Shown here in pieces: positions 23,888 to 36,163 of a stretch of DNA of 64,000 nt. Position 1 is the stretch's first letter, and each line of letters starts with the position of its first letter. The translations under genes and the position numbers were made by a program. The DNA is from Adineta ricciae (taxonomy: Eukaryota > Rotifera > Eurotatoria > Adinetida > Adinetidae). The stretch is from positions 37,657 to 101,656 of the forward strand of contig CAJNOJ010000320.1 in assembly GCA_905250025.1 (NCBI GenBank). Direction: 5' to 3'. Under the pieces are notes generated by a model, which searched no databases, was not told the DNA's origin, and saw only the letters and a list, made by a program, of their open reading frames with translations.

Positions 23888-26800
23888 TTATTCATCGGAC
23901 AACTGATTGATGGCAATCTGACAACGACGATGAACTAAATCGGAGAAGTTGGACTTTTTCAAGATGAAATGAGAGAGAAACAATCGAAAGGCTTCTTTAA
24001 CAAATTTATAATTTTGTGTTGATGAAAACTGAAAAATGTTCTTCAACGATGCATCGTCGGTGTTTTCGAAGAGTTTGACAAACAATTCAACTAGAAAGGT
24101 TCGTGCGGATGGTGTTAATTCGACGAAGTTGAAGTTCTTGAAAAGAAAGTATCATCATTTCATATGTTCTGACAAGAAATTCAAACATACTTTAAATATG
24201 TTCAACGTAATCGATTTTGATACTAATAATTGTGATAATGCTGTGCCAAAGTTTGCTAACTGTTGATCACTCAGTAATGAAAGGTCTTTAAATCGATCCC
24301 ATGTATGATATTGCAAGGAAATCTAAAGAATTCCATTAAGAAAAAAGTACGCAAAACGTAATGTTTACTTGAAATCGACGATCATACGCGCAAAATCGTT
24401 GGAGAATTAATGTATAATATGGATTATACGTTTTTTCATGTAAACAACAATGAACCGTCACCTGAATTGAAAGTGAAAATTCATGAAATACTTCTGAAAG
24501 CAAAAAATTCTACTTACATGAATGATTTCTCGTTCTTGTACTTTATTCAAATTCAGTTTATGAAGTTTTTCGACAGCATCATCACAATCCTATGAAAATG
24601 AAAAAAAATCTCAACATCATGTTCTTTAGTATTCTCACTGGAGCAAAAATCTCTTCTCTAGTTTCATAGGAATAGAATCAAGGACAAATTCCACACACTC
24701 GCTTTTAATAGAAAAAGAAGTAAATCCCGAATACTTATTTCTCTCTGTGGATGTATAATCACAAGGAAAAAAACAAAAAAGACCGTTGTTTCCTTTCCCT
24801 ATTTCATATTTCTACTTATTATCTACTTTGTGTTTATTTGATCATTAGTTTATGTGTTCTCCTTCCTTTATCAATATAACAAGCGCATTAGTTTTTAACG
24901 CTTATTCACTCTCTTTCCATCTTCCGTTTCACATATCGAGTATTCTGTCAGCATGACAAACTAACTCATATTTTCTTTTTCAAAACTACCACGCCCAATA
25001 ACATATTGTTTTCTAAATGACGTATATCGAATGTTTGTGAAGTGCACAATCATCGATGAATCATATTTTCTCTTGTTGTAATAAAGATTGTCGGTTTACC
25101 TCACTGGTTAATAAAGTTCCAAAGATGAATCGTCTAATATCGGTGTTCATATGTTGTTGTTTAGCTAGTTTACGAATTTTCTCGTTAAACAATTCTTCTC
25201 CTTTATTCTTCTTCCTCTTTTCATTGTCTGGAATATTTTGTTTTTGCCACGCTGAACCGACAATCCACCATCGTCCTTGTTCTTTTGCATTTAGAAAATC
25301 CTCCAAACCAACATTTAACATATTTGCTTGTTGTACAGTTTTATCTTTGACTAAATTTCGATAAACTTTTCTTAATCGATCAATTCGATCAGGTTCGAAA
25401 CCACCGGGTAGTTTTCTCACATCGTTGTTTTTCAAACTTTTTATCGTATCCATCATAAATTCTAATCGTTTCGATGATGAGGAAATCAACGTTGACGACG
25501 AACACTTCGTTCGTAATTCTTGAAGAAAATTTTTCAATTGTAATGGATCATCCTTACGTAAAACGAATCCAGTTGTTTTTAATAGAAGAAGAATTAATTC
25601 TAAACGTTTTTCATTGATTTGTTCAACATTTAATAAATACCGAGCAAGATCAAAGAGAATTTTTCCATTTGTCATGTAAAATGCGTAAGTATATGAAAAG
25701 AATCGGATTAAATTATCAGTGATTTTAATTGATACATCATCATTGATATGTTCGATGAAAAGTTGGACGAAATTTTCGAGTAAATACGATCCGATTTCTA
25801 AACCAACATTTGCATGAAGAAGACAGGCAAATAACGCATATTCAGCAAGGAAATTTTCACCAGTCAGGGACTGAGATGATACGAGACTGTCGTGATATAA
25901 TTGATATAAAGATGTATTCATCGATGCACGAGATTGAGAACGATAAAGTGTTTCGATTTCAATTAAAATTGAAGATAAATTCTTTTCACTTAAACGATTT
26001 AATTGACCTTGAAGACGACGTTTTAATTCTATCAATGAATTCTCTTCAGATGAATTTAATTTTTGACGCAGAGCAGGAGGAATATACGTTGAACCTAAAA
26101 TATATTCCAAAAGAAAATTATTCACTGAATTTATAATGAAATTTCAAGTACCACAATGATTATATACAAAAAATGACGAGAGGAGAATCAATAATGTTTA
26201 CTATTGCGGAAAGAATTCAATGTGTGGTTCTATTCTCAAATTTAATGCATTCTTATATCTGCGTTTTGACTTACTTGAATTACTTTTAACAACATTGCCC
26301 TTCGCATCAACTGTTCGTCCATAAATATCTTCTTTTAAGGTGAATGTCTCCTCCTCCTTATTGGAATCATCATCATCATCTTCTTCTTCTTCATCGAAAC
26401 CATTATCTTGTCCTTCGTCGTCAGAATCTTCTTCTTCTTCTTCTTCATCGTAGTCCATTGAATCTTCATCATCAATCATTTCTCTTTGAACATCTTCGTT
26501 AAACTTGACTAATGATGTTTTTTTCTTCTTAGTTTTCTCTTCTAATTTTTCTTTTTCATTGGCCAATTTCACTCTTTCTTTTTGTTTTTTCGCCAACCAT
26601 TGTTGATCTTCATCTTCTTCATCATACCACGCGTTTCCTTCTCCATCTCCTGCAAATCGAATAATAAAAAACGATTATTTTAATGAAAACGACTTACCTT
26701 CAGTTTGCATAATTTCCTTTCTTTTATCTCTATCACAGAAGTCCAGAAGGAAATCGAGTCCATCATCGATAAAACCACGTAAATAAGTTTTCCGATCGGA

Positions 26801-26948
26801 TTTAATTCCTAGAAGTTTTTCTAATTTTTTTATATTTCCATCTTCAACTTCGTTATCTTCGATTAAATTTCTTCGATGATGCTCTTTCGCTGCCTAAATA
26901 AAGTCATAAACAAAAGACTTCAAATGAATTGTCGATTTCACCTCTTCA
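23888..26948 (-). CDS. NOM1: NOM1-like nucleolar MIF4G/MA3 protein, 5' end missing
   Basis: Minus-strand exons carry the whole NOM1/Sgd1 order. First is an acidic/basic N-terminal region (LEKLLGIKSDRKTYLRGFID, FIDDGLDFLLDF, then a long Asp/Glu run at about 26370-26500 between Lys-rich stretches). The MIF4G domain (STYIPPALRQKL to about 25100) follows. After an intron of about 500 nt comes the MA3 domain (DCDDAVEKLHKLNLNKVQER; QYHTWDRFKDLSLLSDQQL), with the last exon ending AINQLSDE at 23888. NOM1 is a nucleolar factor for small-subunit ribosome assembly and targets PP1 to the nucleolus. The 5' side stops a few bases inside an exon at N 26949, so the start codon is not in this stretch. A 135-bp piece is duplicated at 18139. 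Confidence 0.88.
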
Positions 26949-26949
26949 N
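26949..26949. other. Single N: truncates NOM1 at its 5' side
   Basis: The undetermined base lies within a NOM1 exon, and the sequence to its right shows no continuation of the gene. Confidence 0.8.
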
Positions 26950-29900
26950 ATCAATGATAGGATAGTTTTAATATCAAATGATACGTTGTGATTAAGAATA
27001 ATACAATAATTCTGCAAATTAGATAAGAACTATTGAGCAATTTGACATATGTTAATAACAAAAATCATTTCTGCCAGTTTCTAAACGAGAACATCGAATG
27101 CGATTTGCTGTACCTTAAGAAATTAGCGCCCTCTGTCATTGTCGTCAGTGTATATTATCAATGTGAAATCCAAGTAGGAGACAAAAAAGAAATAATCATC
27201 AAAACGAAGTTTGATTAAATACTTGGCTTTTTCTTTTGAGGTATTCGTAGATAGTACTATGATAGGAGTATTATGCAAAACATATTTTGTGAAGTAAAAA
27301 TTACTACATCAGTGTTCAGTATTTCTTGTTTTGGGAATATAGACATCTGCGTGCATCATTTTATTTGCAGTTGGGGATGAATACGTACCGTTCATTTGAT
27401 TTATTTTGTCGTTTAGCAAAGCAAATTTGACAAGAAAAAGGCAACTGTGTGATATTAATAAGACTGAAAGATGGTGTGAACTTCATTTGAAACTTCGTTT
27501 TTTTTCTCATAAAACAAATCCAATCTTAGCCGATGCAGATCAATTTCGATTTTATTACGACGACGAAGAAGAAAAGCGTCCAGGGAAAGAAAATGACGAC
27601 CTATATATGTATTAAACATACGTGTATGCGTAATAGTCGCCGGTACATCGATCACGCACCTAGACAGAAAACAGAAAGACAAAAAGAAGACATAAGAAGA
27701 TAGTCACGAACAAATGCTGTATGTGCTAGTGTTGGTATGACGAACTTCTCGCATAATCATGACGAAACCTTATAAATCCAAGACCACAAGGGTCACAAAG
27801 ATCACTACTATATCTATACTATACATTATTGAAATCGTCAACAAAAAATGTTGATTATATGATTTGATATGCAATCTTTTACAAAATAATTCAGATTTAA
27901 AATAAATGATTTTGTTACAAAATCATCTTCCCCATTATATGATTCTAGACTCATTCATCGCAGATTTCAAATTCGACATGTAAATCGTAAAAGTTGTTCT
28001 GTACTTTGCCTCAAGGATAGAGCTGACCATTGTATGATGGAATGGTGGCATAATTCAAATCTACGAGTACAGCATAAGTGTTTTTTTCGGCTATACTGCA
28101 AACGCGTTTATACTAAAAAAGAAGTCACATGGGAAAGATTTGCTCCAAATAACATTGCCATTTGAAGAGGAAACATATTTGCGAATGTTCATGTCCAACA
28201 GCAATAGATAAACAAATTGCTAAAAATATTCCGACAACTTTTGAATTAATGTCACGTGTACATGTACATAAACAATATGCACCAATACTACCTGAAAACA
28301 ATTCATATTACTCAGCATTACCTTTTATTCCGGTACATTTTATTGAATATGAACGAGATGAATCAGATTTCAGAAGACAATTGTAAATGAGTATGATGAA
28401 ATGAGCAGTTTTTCTGCTCATACATCGGCCTTTACAAATGTGACGCGATGACGTTTTGTCCACAATCTTTTTTATATTCCTCAAAAGATAGAGCATTGAG
28501 AGTTTCGGTTCTTTTATCAAATGATGCTTCTCTGGGCCCTTTGACTATCCCTGAAAACTTCAGTTCATTTGGCTTAGTTGTTCGAAAACTATGGTAATTA
28601 TACAGCGCGAAACGCGATGATGGAATTGAGACAACAAATTGAGGGTGATCTGTTCACTGTTCATTTTTCTGCAAAAGATTAATTTATTGAGAGAAATGTT
28701 TCAGAGACATTTGGTAGTCGACAGTTTGTACTATCCAAAGAAAAGAGAAAAAAATTCAAATTCACGTACAGTTTGTATTAGAGACCTGTTTTATCAATGT
28801 AACGCGGTGATGCTCTCGCAGCACGATGACGTTTTCATACCTTCTTACACAGATTTCTCCATCAAAGTAAGTTCCAATCACAAAACCAAGTTCATATTCA
28901 ATATCAGCCTCCAAAGCTACATCAACTCCGTAGAGTTATAGGGCAAAATATAAAACTCGAGCTTTTGGTCAATTTTTGACCAACAATTATGCTGAAATTT
29001 CGAAAAAACTTAATTCTCATATTCTCCAATATAATACAATGAATTCGACGTGGTTTCTTTAGCTGATCTCGAATCTGGACTTCATTTTATGATATGAACA
29101 TTCTTTTGTCAAGAAAATCGCGGAATACCTATATGAGAAATGAAGAATAGACGTAAAGGTGTCATCGTGTTACATAAAGCCACCATAAGAAGAATTTTTT
29201 TCGGACAAAAGCACATGAATTAGATAGCACATGAAAATCTAACTTTAGGTATCCTGTTTTTATCATACGTTGTTAGCGCCAACGGGTTGGAAAAAAAAAG
29301 ATATCCATTTTTTCGTTACACGATGACGTTATAAATTTCACAGCTTTGGCTAAGCTCGCTATCAAAAAGTATAGCACATAGAAAAGTTGTTCTCCTACTA
29401 AAAGCTACTCCTGGTATCATAGACTTAATTAGTCTTTATCAGTCCTGTATATATCAAACTGGTGGAATACACGAGTGGATGGTTACAAGGCTTAAAATAG
29501 AAGAATTTTCACTGTCTTCCATTGACATCTTTGTTACCAATAATCGTATCTTATTTAAAGCATTTGTTTATAGAACAAAATATGATTTCATACACATTCG
29601 ACTATGCTCTGTAGGATGACGAACGCCAAATTTCAAAGTGACGATTTTGAACTCCTGGTCATTGAGTTGTCACGTTACATGGAAAGGCCGACATGTCATC
29701 TTTATTTATCGAAATGATAACAATTAAAAAAGTATCAAATTCAGCTGATGTGTTGAAATTAATATATCTTCTTGTATGTTTATGAATTGTTTCGATGAAC
29801 ATTTTTCTCTCTTATGATCATCACAATCCCAGTTCACCGCAAATTTGAAACAAGCGTGATCGTAATTTGGAATTGAATACAGATAACTTTTCCTTTACTA

Positions 29901-30200
29901 CATTGATCCTATCAATGGGACATTTATCAGTAACGAAGAGGAATGAAAAGTCTCAACTTACTTTTGTTCATCCATGAAATCATTGTAGTTGATAGCAAAT
30001 ATTCTTGAATCCGTATCTGTACTAGACTATATATATTACAAAAAAAGAAGATTTATAATGATACAAATCAAATAGACTTACTTCAAATACGACTTTGATC
30101 ATTCCGTCTTCAAAAAAAGCGCTGTATTGATATCAACACCTTTGTAGATGTAATTTATTTTGACGACATTCTTTATGTCACGAAAAAATCAGTAGTGTCA
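26950..30200. other. Gene-poor stretch with at most broken gene fragments
   Basis: No intact gene was found in 3.2 kb. A Cys-rich broken frame at 27878-28386 and a possible pair of exons at about 29960-30135 (minus: FEDGMIKVVFE then SSTDTDSRIFAINYNDFMDE) are the only protein-like pieces. The remainder is AT-rich and featureless by eye. Confidence 0.4.
27878..28386 (+). pseudogene. Broken Cys-rich ORF, unknown family
   Basis: One frame reads RKSCSVLCLKDRADHCMMEW... to WERFAPNNIAI and a stop at about 28164. The next frame takes over at once with KRKHICECSCPTAIDKQIAK and runs to a stop at 28386. The two halves look like one protein split by a +1 or -1 frameshift, with spaced Cys and Trp as in a zinc-binding fold. 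There is no good initiator ATG and no splice pair repairs the break. The family is unknown, so this may be chance. Confidence 0.25.
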
Positions 30201-30282
30201 AACTCGAAACTTGAATTCAAGTATTCAACTTTCTCTTCGAGTATTCAATTATTGGAGTGACCCAGCATTCGATTTTTGGGTA

Positions 30283-30413
30283 CGAGCGCTCAGAAGGCCT
30301 TTGGCCCTCTTCGCTACCGATCTGTTTAGCCGAGCGCTCAGAAGGCCTTTGGCCCTCTTCGCTACCGATCTGTTTAGCCGAGCGCTCAGAAGGCCTCCGG
30401 CCGCCTTCGCTAT
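30283..30413 (+). repeat. 48-bp tandem repeat, nearly three units, each an imperfect hairpin
   Basis: Units begin at 30283, 30331 and 30379 (cgagcgctcagaaggcc...). The first two are essentially identical; the third diverges and is cut short. Each unit can fold on itself because agcgctcagaaggcc pairs imperfectly with ggccctcttcgct around a short loop. It is more GC-rich than its surroundings. Confidence 0.85.
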
Positions 30414-30461
30414 CTACTTCCTCCATCTACGGGATCACCTCTCCTGTTGCTCAATTACACA

Positions 30462-30973
30462 CACTCTAAAAAAAATTAGTGCTTTGCTGAACCCTCAAAA
30501 AAAGTTCCGTGGTTACGAAAAAGTCTTCAGACAGGTTCACGATTACAAAAACGCAATAAAAATTTCTAGGGAACCATTAAAGGATCTTCCCGTGTATCGG
30601 AGGGAAGAACCTTCTACTGCTAAACCTTGTTTTAAGTTCAGCATACCAAAAGCAGGTTCCGTAGCAAAATGCAAAACTTAAGGGGTTTCATATCAAACTA
30701 TACAAGGACATTCAGGTTCGGTACGAAACTATTATATTTTCCTAAAGAACTCTGAAAGTTTGGTATTATGCTACGGAACCTGTTTTCGGTATGCTGAACT
30801 TAAAAAAAGGTTTAGCAGTAGAAGGTTCTTCCCTCCGATACACGGGAAGATCCTTTAATGGTTCCCTAGAAATTTTTATTGCGTTTTTGTAATCGTGAAC
30901 CTGTCTGAAGACTTTTTCGTAACCACGGAACTTTTTTTGAGGGTTCAGCAAAGCACTAATTTTTTTTAGAGTG
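30462..30973. mobile_element. Fold-back element with 205-bp inverted arms
   Basis: Arm 30462-30666 is the near-perfect reverse complement of 30769-30973, with a 102-bp spacer. The tips read cactctaaaaaa. Only a handful of mismatches are seen, so the element is young or kept homogeneous. ORFs in it are by-products of the palindrome. No target duplication is recognised. It resembles a fold-back or MITE-type non-autonomous DNA element. Confidence 0.8.
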
Positions 30974-31647
30974 CAGCATGCAGCCAGGCAGCGCGTGGCA
31001 TAGTGTTCGGCGAGAAAGTAGATCTCAACTTTGCTTGAGTCACAGGACATGGCGTCGAACACGTGCCGACGTCAGCTATTACAAGTAGTAAAGGCACAGC
31101 GACCAGAGAAGCGTTTTTCTCCACACATACATATAGACGAAGAACACAGCGAAATGCAGCATCCCTATCCATCGGACATTAGGGTTTCTGTCACAAAACC
31201 TTCTTGTATTCTATTTAACACTAACCCAACTTTTCATGCAAATGAGTCAGAGAGCTCCGCTAAATATTTTTACCTACGCTTTCTGGCAAATACCATCTAA
31301 CTTACCCCTATGTACACCATACCTACTCAACACCCTCCCCCACACCCTCACTCAGATTATACCCCCTATCACCCTCCCCATCCAACATCCACACCCCCAA
31401 GAATACTCGAATTCAAGTTTCGAGTTATACATGTATGCTGAATTCACGAACAGAATCGTTCAATGTTAGCGATTCTATTCGTTAACTCTTTTTTATTTTT
31501 TCAGTCTGGGTGGGCTATAATCACATCCGACCATAGAAAAAAGCGATCATTGTTTTCATTGACGACTAAGGTCATATACAAACAATTGATATGCACACAA
31601 TATAAATGATCTCAATTCAGAATAAATCAATAGTGGTGAGTATAGTA

Positions 31648-33344
31648 ATGACACATTCAATGGCTCATTTGAACAATTTACCTGATGAAATTCTCGCGAT
31701 CATTTTCAAAAATTTGTCTAATGATGAAGTACTTTTTTCTTTGATAAATGTTAATAAAAGGCTCAATACATTTGTACATGATTCAACTTTTACAAGTCGT
31801 TTAAAATTGATGAGACGTTCCTTCGATAATTCTATTCAATCATTATCTATTACAATACTTGATCGTTTCATTTCACAAATTTTACCATCGATTCATCATA
31901 AAATCCAATGGCTCGACATTGAATCATCAAGTATAGAACGTGTTCTTTCTCGAAATTATCCTAATCTTTATGGCCGGACTTGGCTTATTTAATCTTGAAA
32001 AAGAAAAAGCGAAACATTTGTTTACTAGTATGAGATTTTAGTTGGATTCTCATTATTCCGTATTTGTATATTTAGATGAAACTAATCTGACAGATTTATT
32101 TCGAAATCAAATTACATCACTTACTATTCATATTCGTAGAATTAAGAAAGAACCTACAACAACAAAGGAAATCACGATTATATTTACAGACATCTTTACT
32201 ATGTTTACCAATCTGAAGTATTTAAACTTCAAGCCATTTTCAAATTTTACTCAATACTTATCATTTGAGACTTTATCTCCCATTATTAATTGTCCAACTA
32301 TCGTCGAATTACATGTTAATGTGAAATCTTTCTTCGATTGTCTTTATCTACTTGACGGACGTTTACCTCAACTTCGAGTATTTCATGTTGATATTTCTTG
32401 GTTTGGTCATTCTCAACATGAAATAGTCAATAACATGGTAGGTCATTGTTATTTATATCTTATTGATTTGAATAGAATTATTCTTCTAGGAAAACTTACC
32501 TAATTTAGAATGTTTTTCATTAAATTGTAATCAAGATTCAAGTGCATATGATGAATTAGTTATTCCATTGTTGCATCGAATGTTAAATTTAAAAAGACTT
32601 CATTTATATCTTGTAATTAATTATAAAAATATGTTTATTGATGGAGATAATTTGAAAACAAATATTCTTAATCGAATGGTACAACTAAATCAATTTACAT
32701 TTAGCATTCGATCAAGTCTTTGGCTTACGAATCAAACCAAGTTCATATCCAATGAAGATATTCAACATACATTCGAATATTTTTCAACCAATCAAATTAT
32801 TTCTTATGTTGATTATTTTCACAAGTTGGGACGAGGCGAATGTCATATTTATTCTTATCCTTATAAAGAAAACGAATATCATAGAATAACGAATAATTTT
32901 CCAGGTGGAATATTCAAATACGTTCGTGAAATATCCTTATTTGATGAACGGCCTTTTGAACATGAGTTTTTCTTTCAAATTTCTCAATCGTTTCCATTGA
33001 TAGAAAAATTAACTGTGAATAATGAAAAAGTACAAAACAATAAAAGTGACAATTTATCAATTATTGAATATCCACGTCTTTCTTATCTTGATCTTCTTGA
33101 AGTTCATGAAGATTACGTCAAGCAGTTTCTTATAGATACAAACAGCTGTTTACCAAACAATGTTGCTCTTATTGTCGATTATGAAATACTGAAGAAAGCA
33201 ACAGAAAATTTCACACGGCAAACAACTCGAAATTGTTCAAAACTATGTCGTTTAGCTATACTTTGTGAATATGAAGTTACTGACGATCTTAGTCAATACT
33301 TTCCCCAGGCAAAAATCACATATAGTTATGAATATTTTAAATAA
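31648..33344 (+). pseudogene. F-box protein gene, probably decayed
   Basis: The first frame (start ATG 31648) opens with an F-box: LNNLPDEILAIIFKNLSNDE followed by VLFSLINVNKRLN. The rest resembles the leucine-rich tail of expanded rotifer F-box proteins, which would recruit substrates to SCF ubiquitin ligases. The frame is lost near 31980. The next frame (MAGLGLFNLEKEKAKHLFT) hits a TAG at about 32039, after which protein-like sequence resumes (DSHYSVFVYLDETNLTDLF). A normal intron follows at about 32437-32490 and the gene ends FPQAKITYSYEYFK at 33344. No credible intron repairs the first break, so I read a frameshift plus a stop. An unannotated tiny intron remains possible. Confidence 0.6.
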
Positions 33345-35442
33345 AACATGTTTAATAGCAGATCAGATGGCATTGCTTACAAAGGATTTTTGAGATGTAT
33401 TTTTTCATCTTCGTGCTAACTGTACTCAATTTTTCAGTATTCTACTAAAATCGATTTCTCATCAAGTCGTTTCCGACAAAATGTAAAAGAACGACTGTTC
33501 GGAGAACAATGGATGAATACAATCCTTCTAAATACTAAGATCCGATGACTTGATTTTTAAAATCTTCTTGTATTCCAGTCTTCTTTATGTTGTCGCGCGA
33601 GAAAATCTCTTTGAATAATCCTGAGTGATGAGTTTTCACATGTTTGACAACTAAGTGGCAATTTCATCGCAATCGATAATATCGAGTCGCATATCCATAC
33701 CGAATGTGTCATGAAGATCAGTAGTGAAGCAGTGGATGATTCTCAGACATCTTCTGTAAAAACCATCTATTCGTTGCTTAGCAGTACAAGACAGTTGGGG
33801 GTTGAAAATATTTCTGTCCTTCTTGTTGAAATGGCATACGCGTGAGCTATGACATACGTAACAAAATTTAAAATATGTACTTTTTTTGTTTCAAAACAAA
33901 CTAAAGTTTAAGGATAGAGCTGTTTGTTGTCCAAATTTCGAATTCATCACAAATATACGGAATATTCTCTACTCTTCATCAAATTATGTTATTCACTCAA
34001 AGTCTATTACTCCGTAATAATCTTATATTAATTATCGGCATTGTGTTTATCTGAGCGATAAAAATACTCAAACGAGTAATTGTTAAGCTATAAAAAAAAG
34101 TCCTATTCGAGTAAGTTTTTCATATGAAATATGTGACAAATTATTCATTAGGTAGTAATATTAATTTAACAGTTTAGCAATAAGAAGTAGAAGGACTCCC
34201 GTTTTTATTTCTGCTGCTGGACACAAGAAAACTGATGGCAATGAGCAGATAATATACTATTGTACAAACAACGCTTTTCTTACTGTCGATGATCTGCATC
34301 TTTTCCTTTTTGATCCGATTTCCACGTTTTTTTGCTTTTGGTGAAGATTTGGTATATTTCAGTCGGATAGACAAGTGCGCGTTGCTGTTCTTTATTCTTT
34401 GGATGAGGGTGAAAAAATCGATTATAAAGAGAGAATTCCGTCTTATCGATCACTATTCAATGTATCTCTTTCTCTAAGTGAACAAAGTTTATATATACAC
34501 ATCAACAGAATAGAAATTTTCAAAGATGATAAGGAAAAAACTCAGTGATAAAAGGGTTTGAGCGAGTCAATACCCTAAGATGCGAAAAAGGGCGAAAAGA
34601 AGATATATCTAAACACACCTAGATATACGATATGAAGTATACACCATTCTAATTAATTTATATACCAATGAATCTTCTTTATTCATCCGCCCAAAAGGCA
34701 TCGGTTCCAATGTGCGAGAACGAGCTGATTGCCTTAAAAGAATTCGAGCTCAGAAGTGTTCGAATCAATAAAAGAACGTAATAAATATATTCTAAAGTCA
34801 ATTGACGTTGACATGTATATTTTCATCGCAATATATCTCACTTTGCCATTAATGTTGTATTACAGAAATATATGTTTTGAAAGATCTTCTTAATGTGATT
34901 AAAGAAAATAATAAAAGAACAGGTTATTTCGTCTCTCATTCTGATTAACGATCAACCGACATTAGCTCATTTTCTTCCTATATATAGATTGTCTGTGAAA
35001 TACTTCTACACCAGCATTTGATTTGATCAGTAAAACAAAACGAGTATGTTTTTGTTAGACACTCGACTTTAATTCTTGTGCTCCTAAATTGTTTCTTTGA
35101 AAACAATTTTCGTTTTGATCTTCAGTGTGAGGATGATTGTAATGGTATTCGAAATACTTTTGAAATCTCGTACGTTTGATCCAACAGAGTGATCAAGCAA
35201 ACCATGTAATTTCTTTGATTTGCTATCGCTAACCTTGATGGTAAAAAATATACTGTTGATATCTAATTTCCATCAAGCTCATCTATTGAAAATAATAGCA
35301 ATGAATGAATGAATGCGAAATGATTTTATTATGACATTTACATAGTTCAGAACGATTACAAAAGAACGTTAACTATCGTAAAATGCTTATCGAGTAACAT
35401 GTAGTTGAGCAATATCTCATTACCATCGGATTCATCAACTTC
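33345..35442. other. Intergenic, about 2.1 kb, no gene recognised
   Basis: AT-rich, with short ORFs only. No repeats, RNA genes or gene fragments were recognised. Confidence 0.4.
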
Positions 35443-36163
35443 TCAATGTGAACCACCATATCCTGGATAGCCACCGTACGGATTAGCAGCGAACGCAACT
35501 GGTGCACCATAGGGTGTCGGCATGCGTGCACCGTAAGGCATAGCTCCAGGTATACCATATGGACTAGGCATAGGCGCACCATATGGCATGCCTCCGGCTC
35601 CAACATATGGCCCAGGCATAGGAACACCGAACGGAGATCCAGCAGGTACGCTATACGGACCAGGCATGGGTGCACCGTATGGACCTGGTCTTGGTGCACC
35701 ATATAGAGCACCAGTGGGTGGACCATACGAACCAGGTCCATATGGACCACCGAATCCTTGAGGTGCACCGTATGGCATATTTCCTGGTCCGCCATAAGGA
35801 CCAGGAGCATGTTCTACTGGTTCAACTGGTTTTGTTTCTTGACTGCCATATACTCCTGGTCCGTTATGATGTGCATGACTATTGCTATGTCCAGCATGCT
35901 TCGCATGATCACCGTGTGAACCAGCAGAGCCGCTTGATCCATGACTACCATGCGATCCAGCTATATATAAAAGAATAGAACAGAATACAAGTTGATTTTT
36001 TCATTTGTTGACGCCATTTTGCGTGAAAATTAAGTAATAACCTCTCTAGTAGATTACCTGAATGTTGGTGCTGATGACTGTGTTGTCCATGACCATGTCC
36101 ATGACCATGACCATGACCGTGCCCATGTTGTCCATGGCTGTGTTGTGGTTGTTGACTAGACAT
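35443..36163 (-). CDS. Low-complexity His-rich / Gly-Pro-Tyr-rich protein
   Basis: Two exons (36058-36163 and 35443-35960) encode 207 residues. Residues 1-36 are a His-Gly/Gln tract (HGHGHGHGHGHGHG), a likely metal-binding or pH-sensitive region. Residues about 37-90 are Gly/Ser/His-rich. The C-terminal 110 residues are tandem PYGAPMPGPYG-like repeats with Met, Pro, Gly and Tyr. There is no signal peptide, so it is cytosolic unless trafficked otherwise. Gly/Tyr/Pro repeats of this kind are common in proteins that phase-separate or form gels. I know no named family for the combination. The ORF, donor and acceptor are clean and the repeat is maintained in one frame only, which argues for selection on protein. 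Confidence 0.75.

Larger units (their letters stand above)
30201..31426. mobile_element. Possible 1.2-kb element bounded by 26-bp inverted repeats
   Basis: Left (30201-30226) and right (31401-31426) ends are inverted copies of a 26-bp sequence with one mismatch (core cttgaattcaag). They enclose the 48-bp tandem repeats and the fold-back element. No target duplication and no transposase frame is visible. The core is partly self-palindromic, so the match is less surprising than its length implies. Confidence 0.4.

Noticed and set aside
26950-27615. Short plus-strand ORFs at 27033-27218 and 27406-27615
   Set aside because: Non-ATG or weak starts, no domain, no splice partners; consistent with chance in AT-rich DNA.
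28639-28941. 100-residue plus-strand ORF
   Set aside because: No family resemblance and unusual composition. It may start at a non-ATG codon and has no supporting neighbour exons.
30283-30413. CRISPR-like array
   Set aside because: Units are contiguous 48-bp tandem repeats without spacers, in a eukaryotic genome.
30211-30681. 156-residue plus-strand ORF and its minus-strand partners
   Set aside because: It lies across the 48-bp tandem repeats and one arm of the fold-back, and its apparent peptide repeats simply mirror the DNA repeats. No start context or homology.
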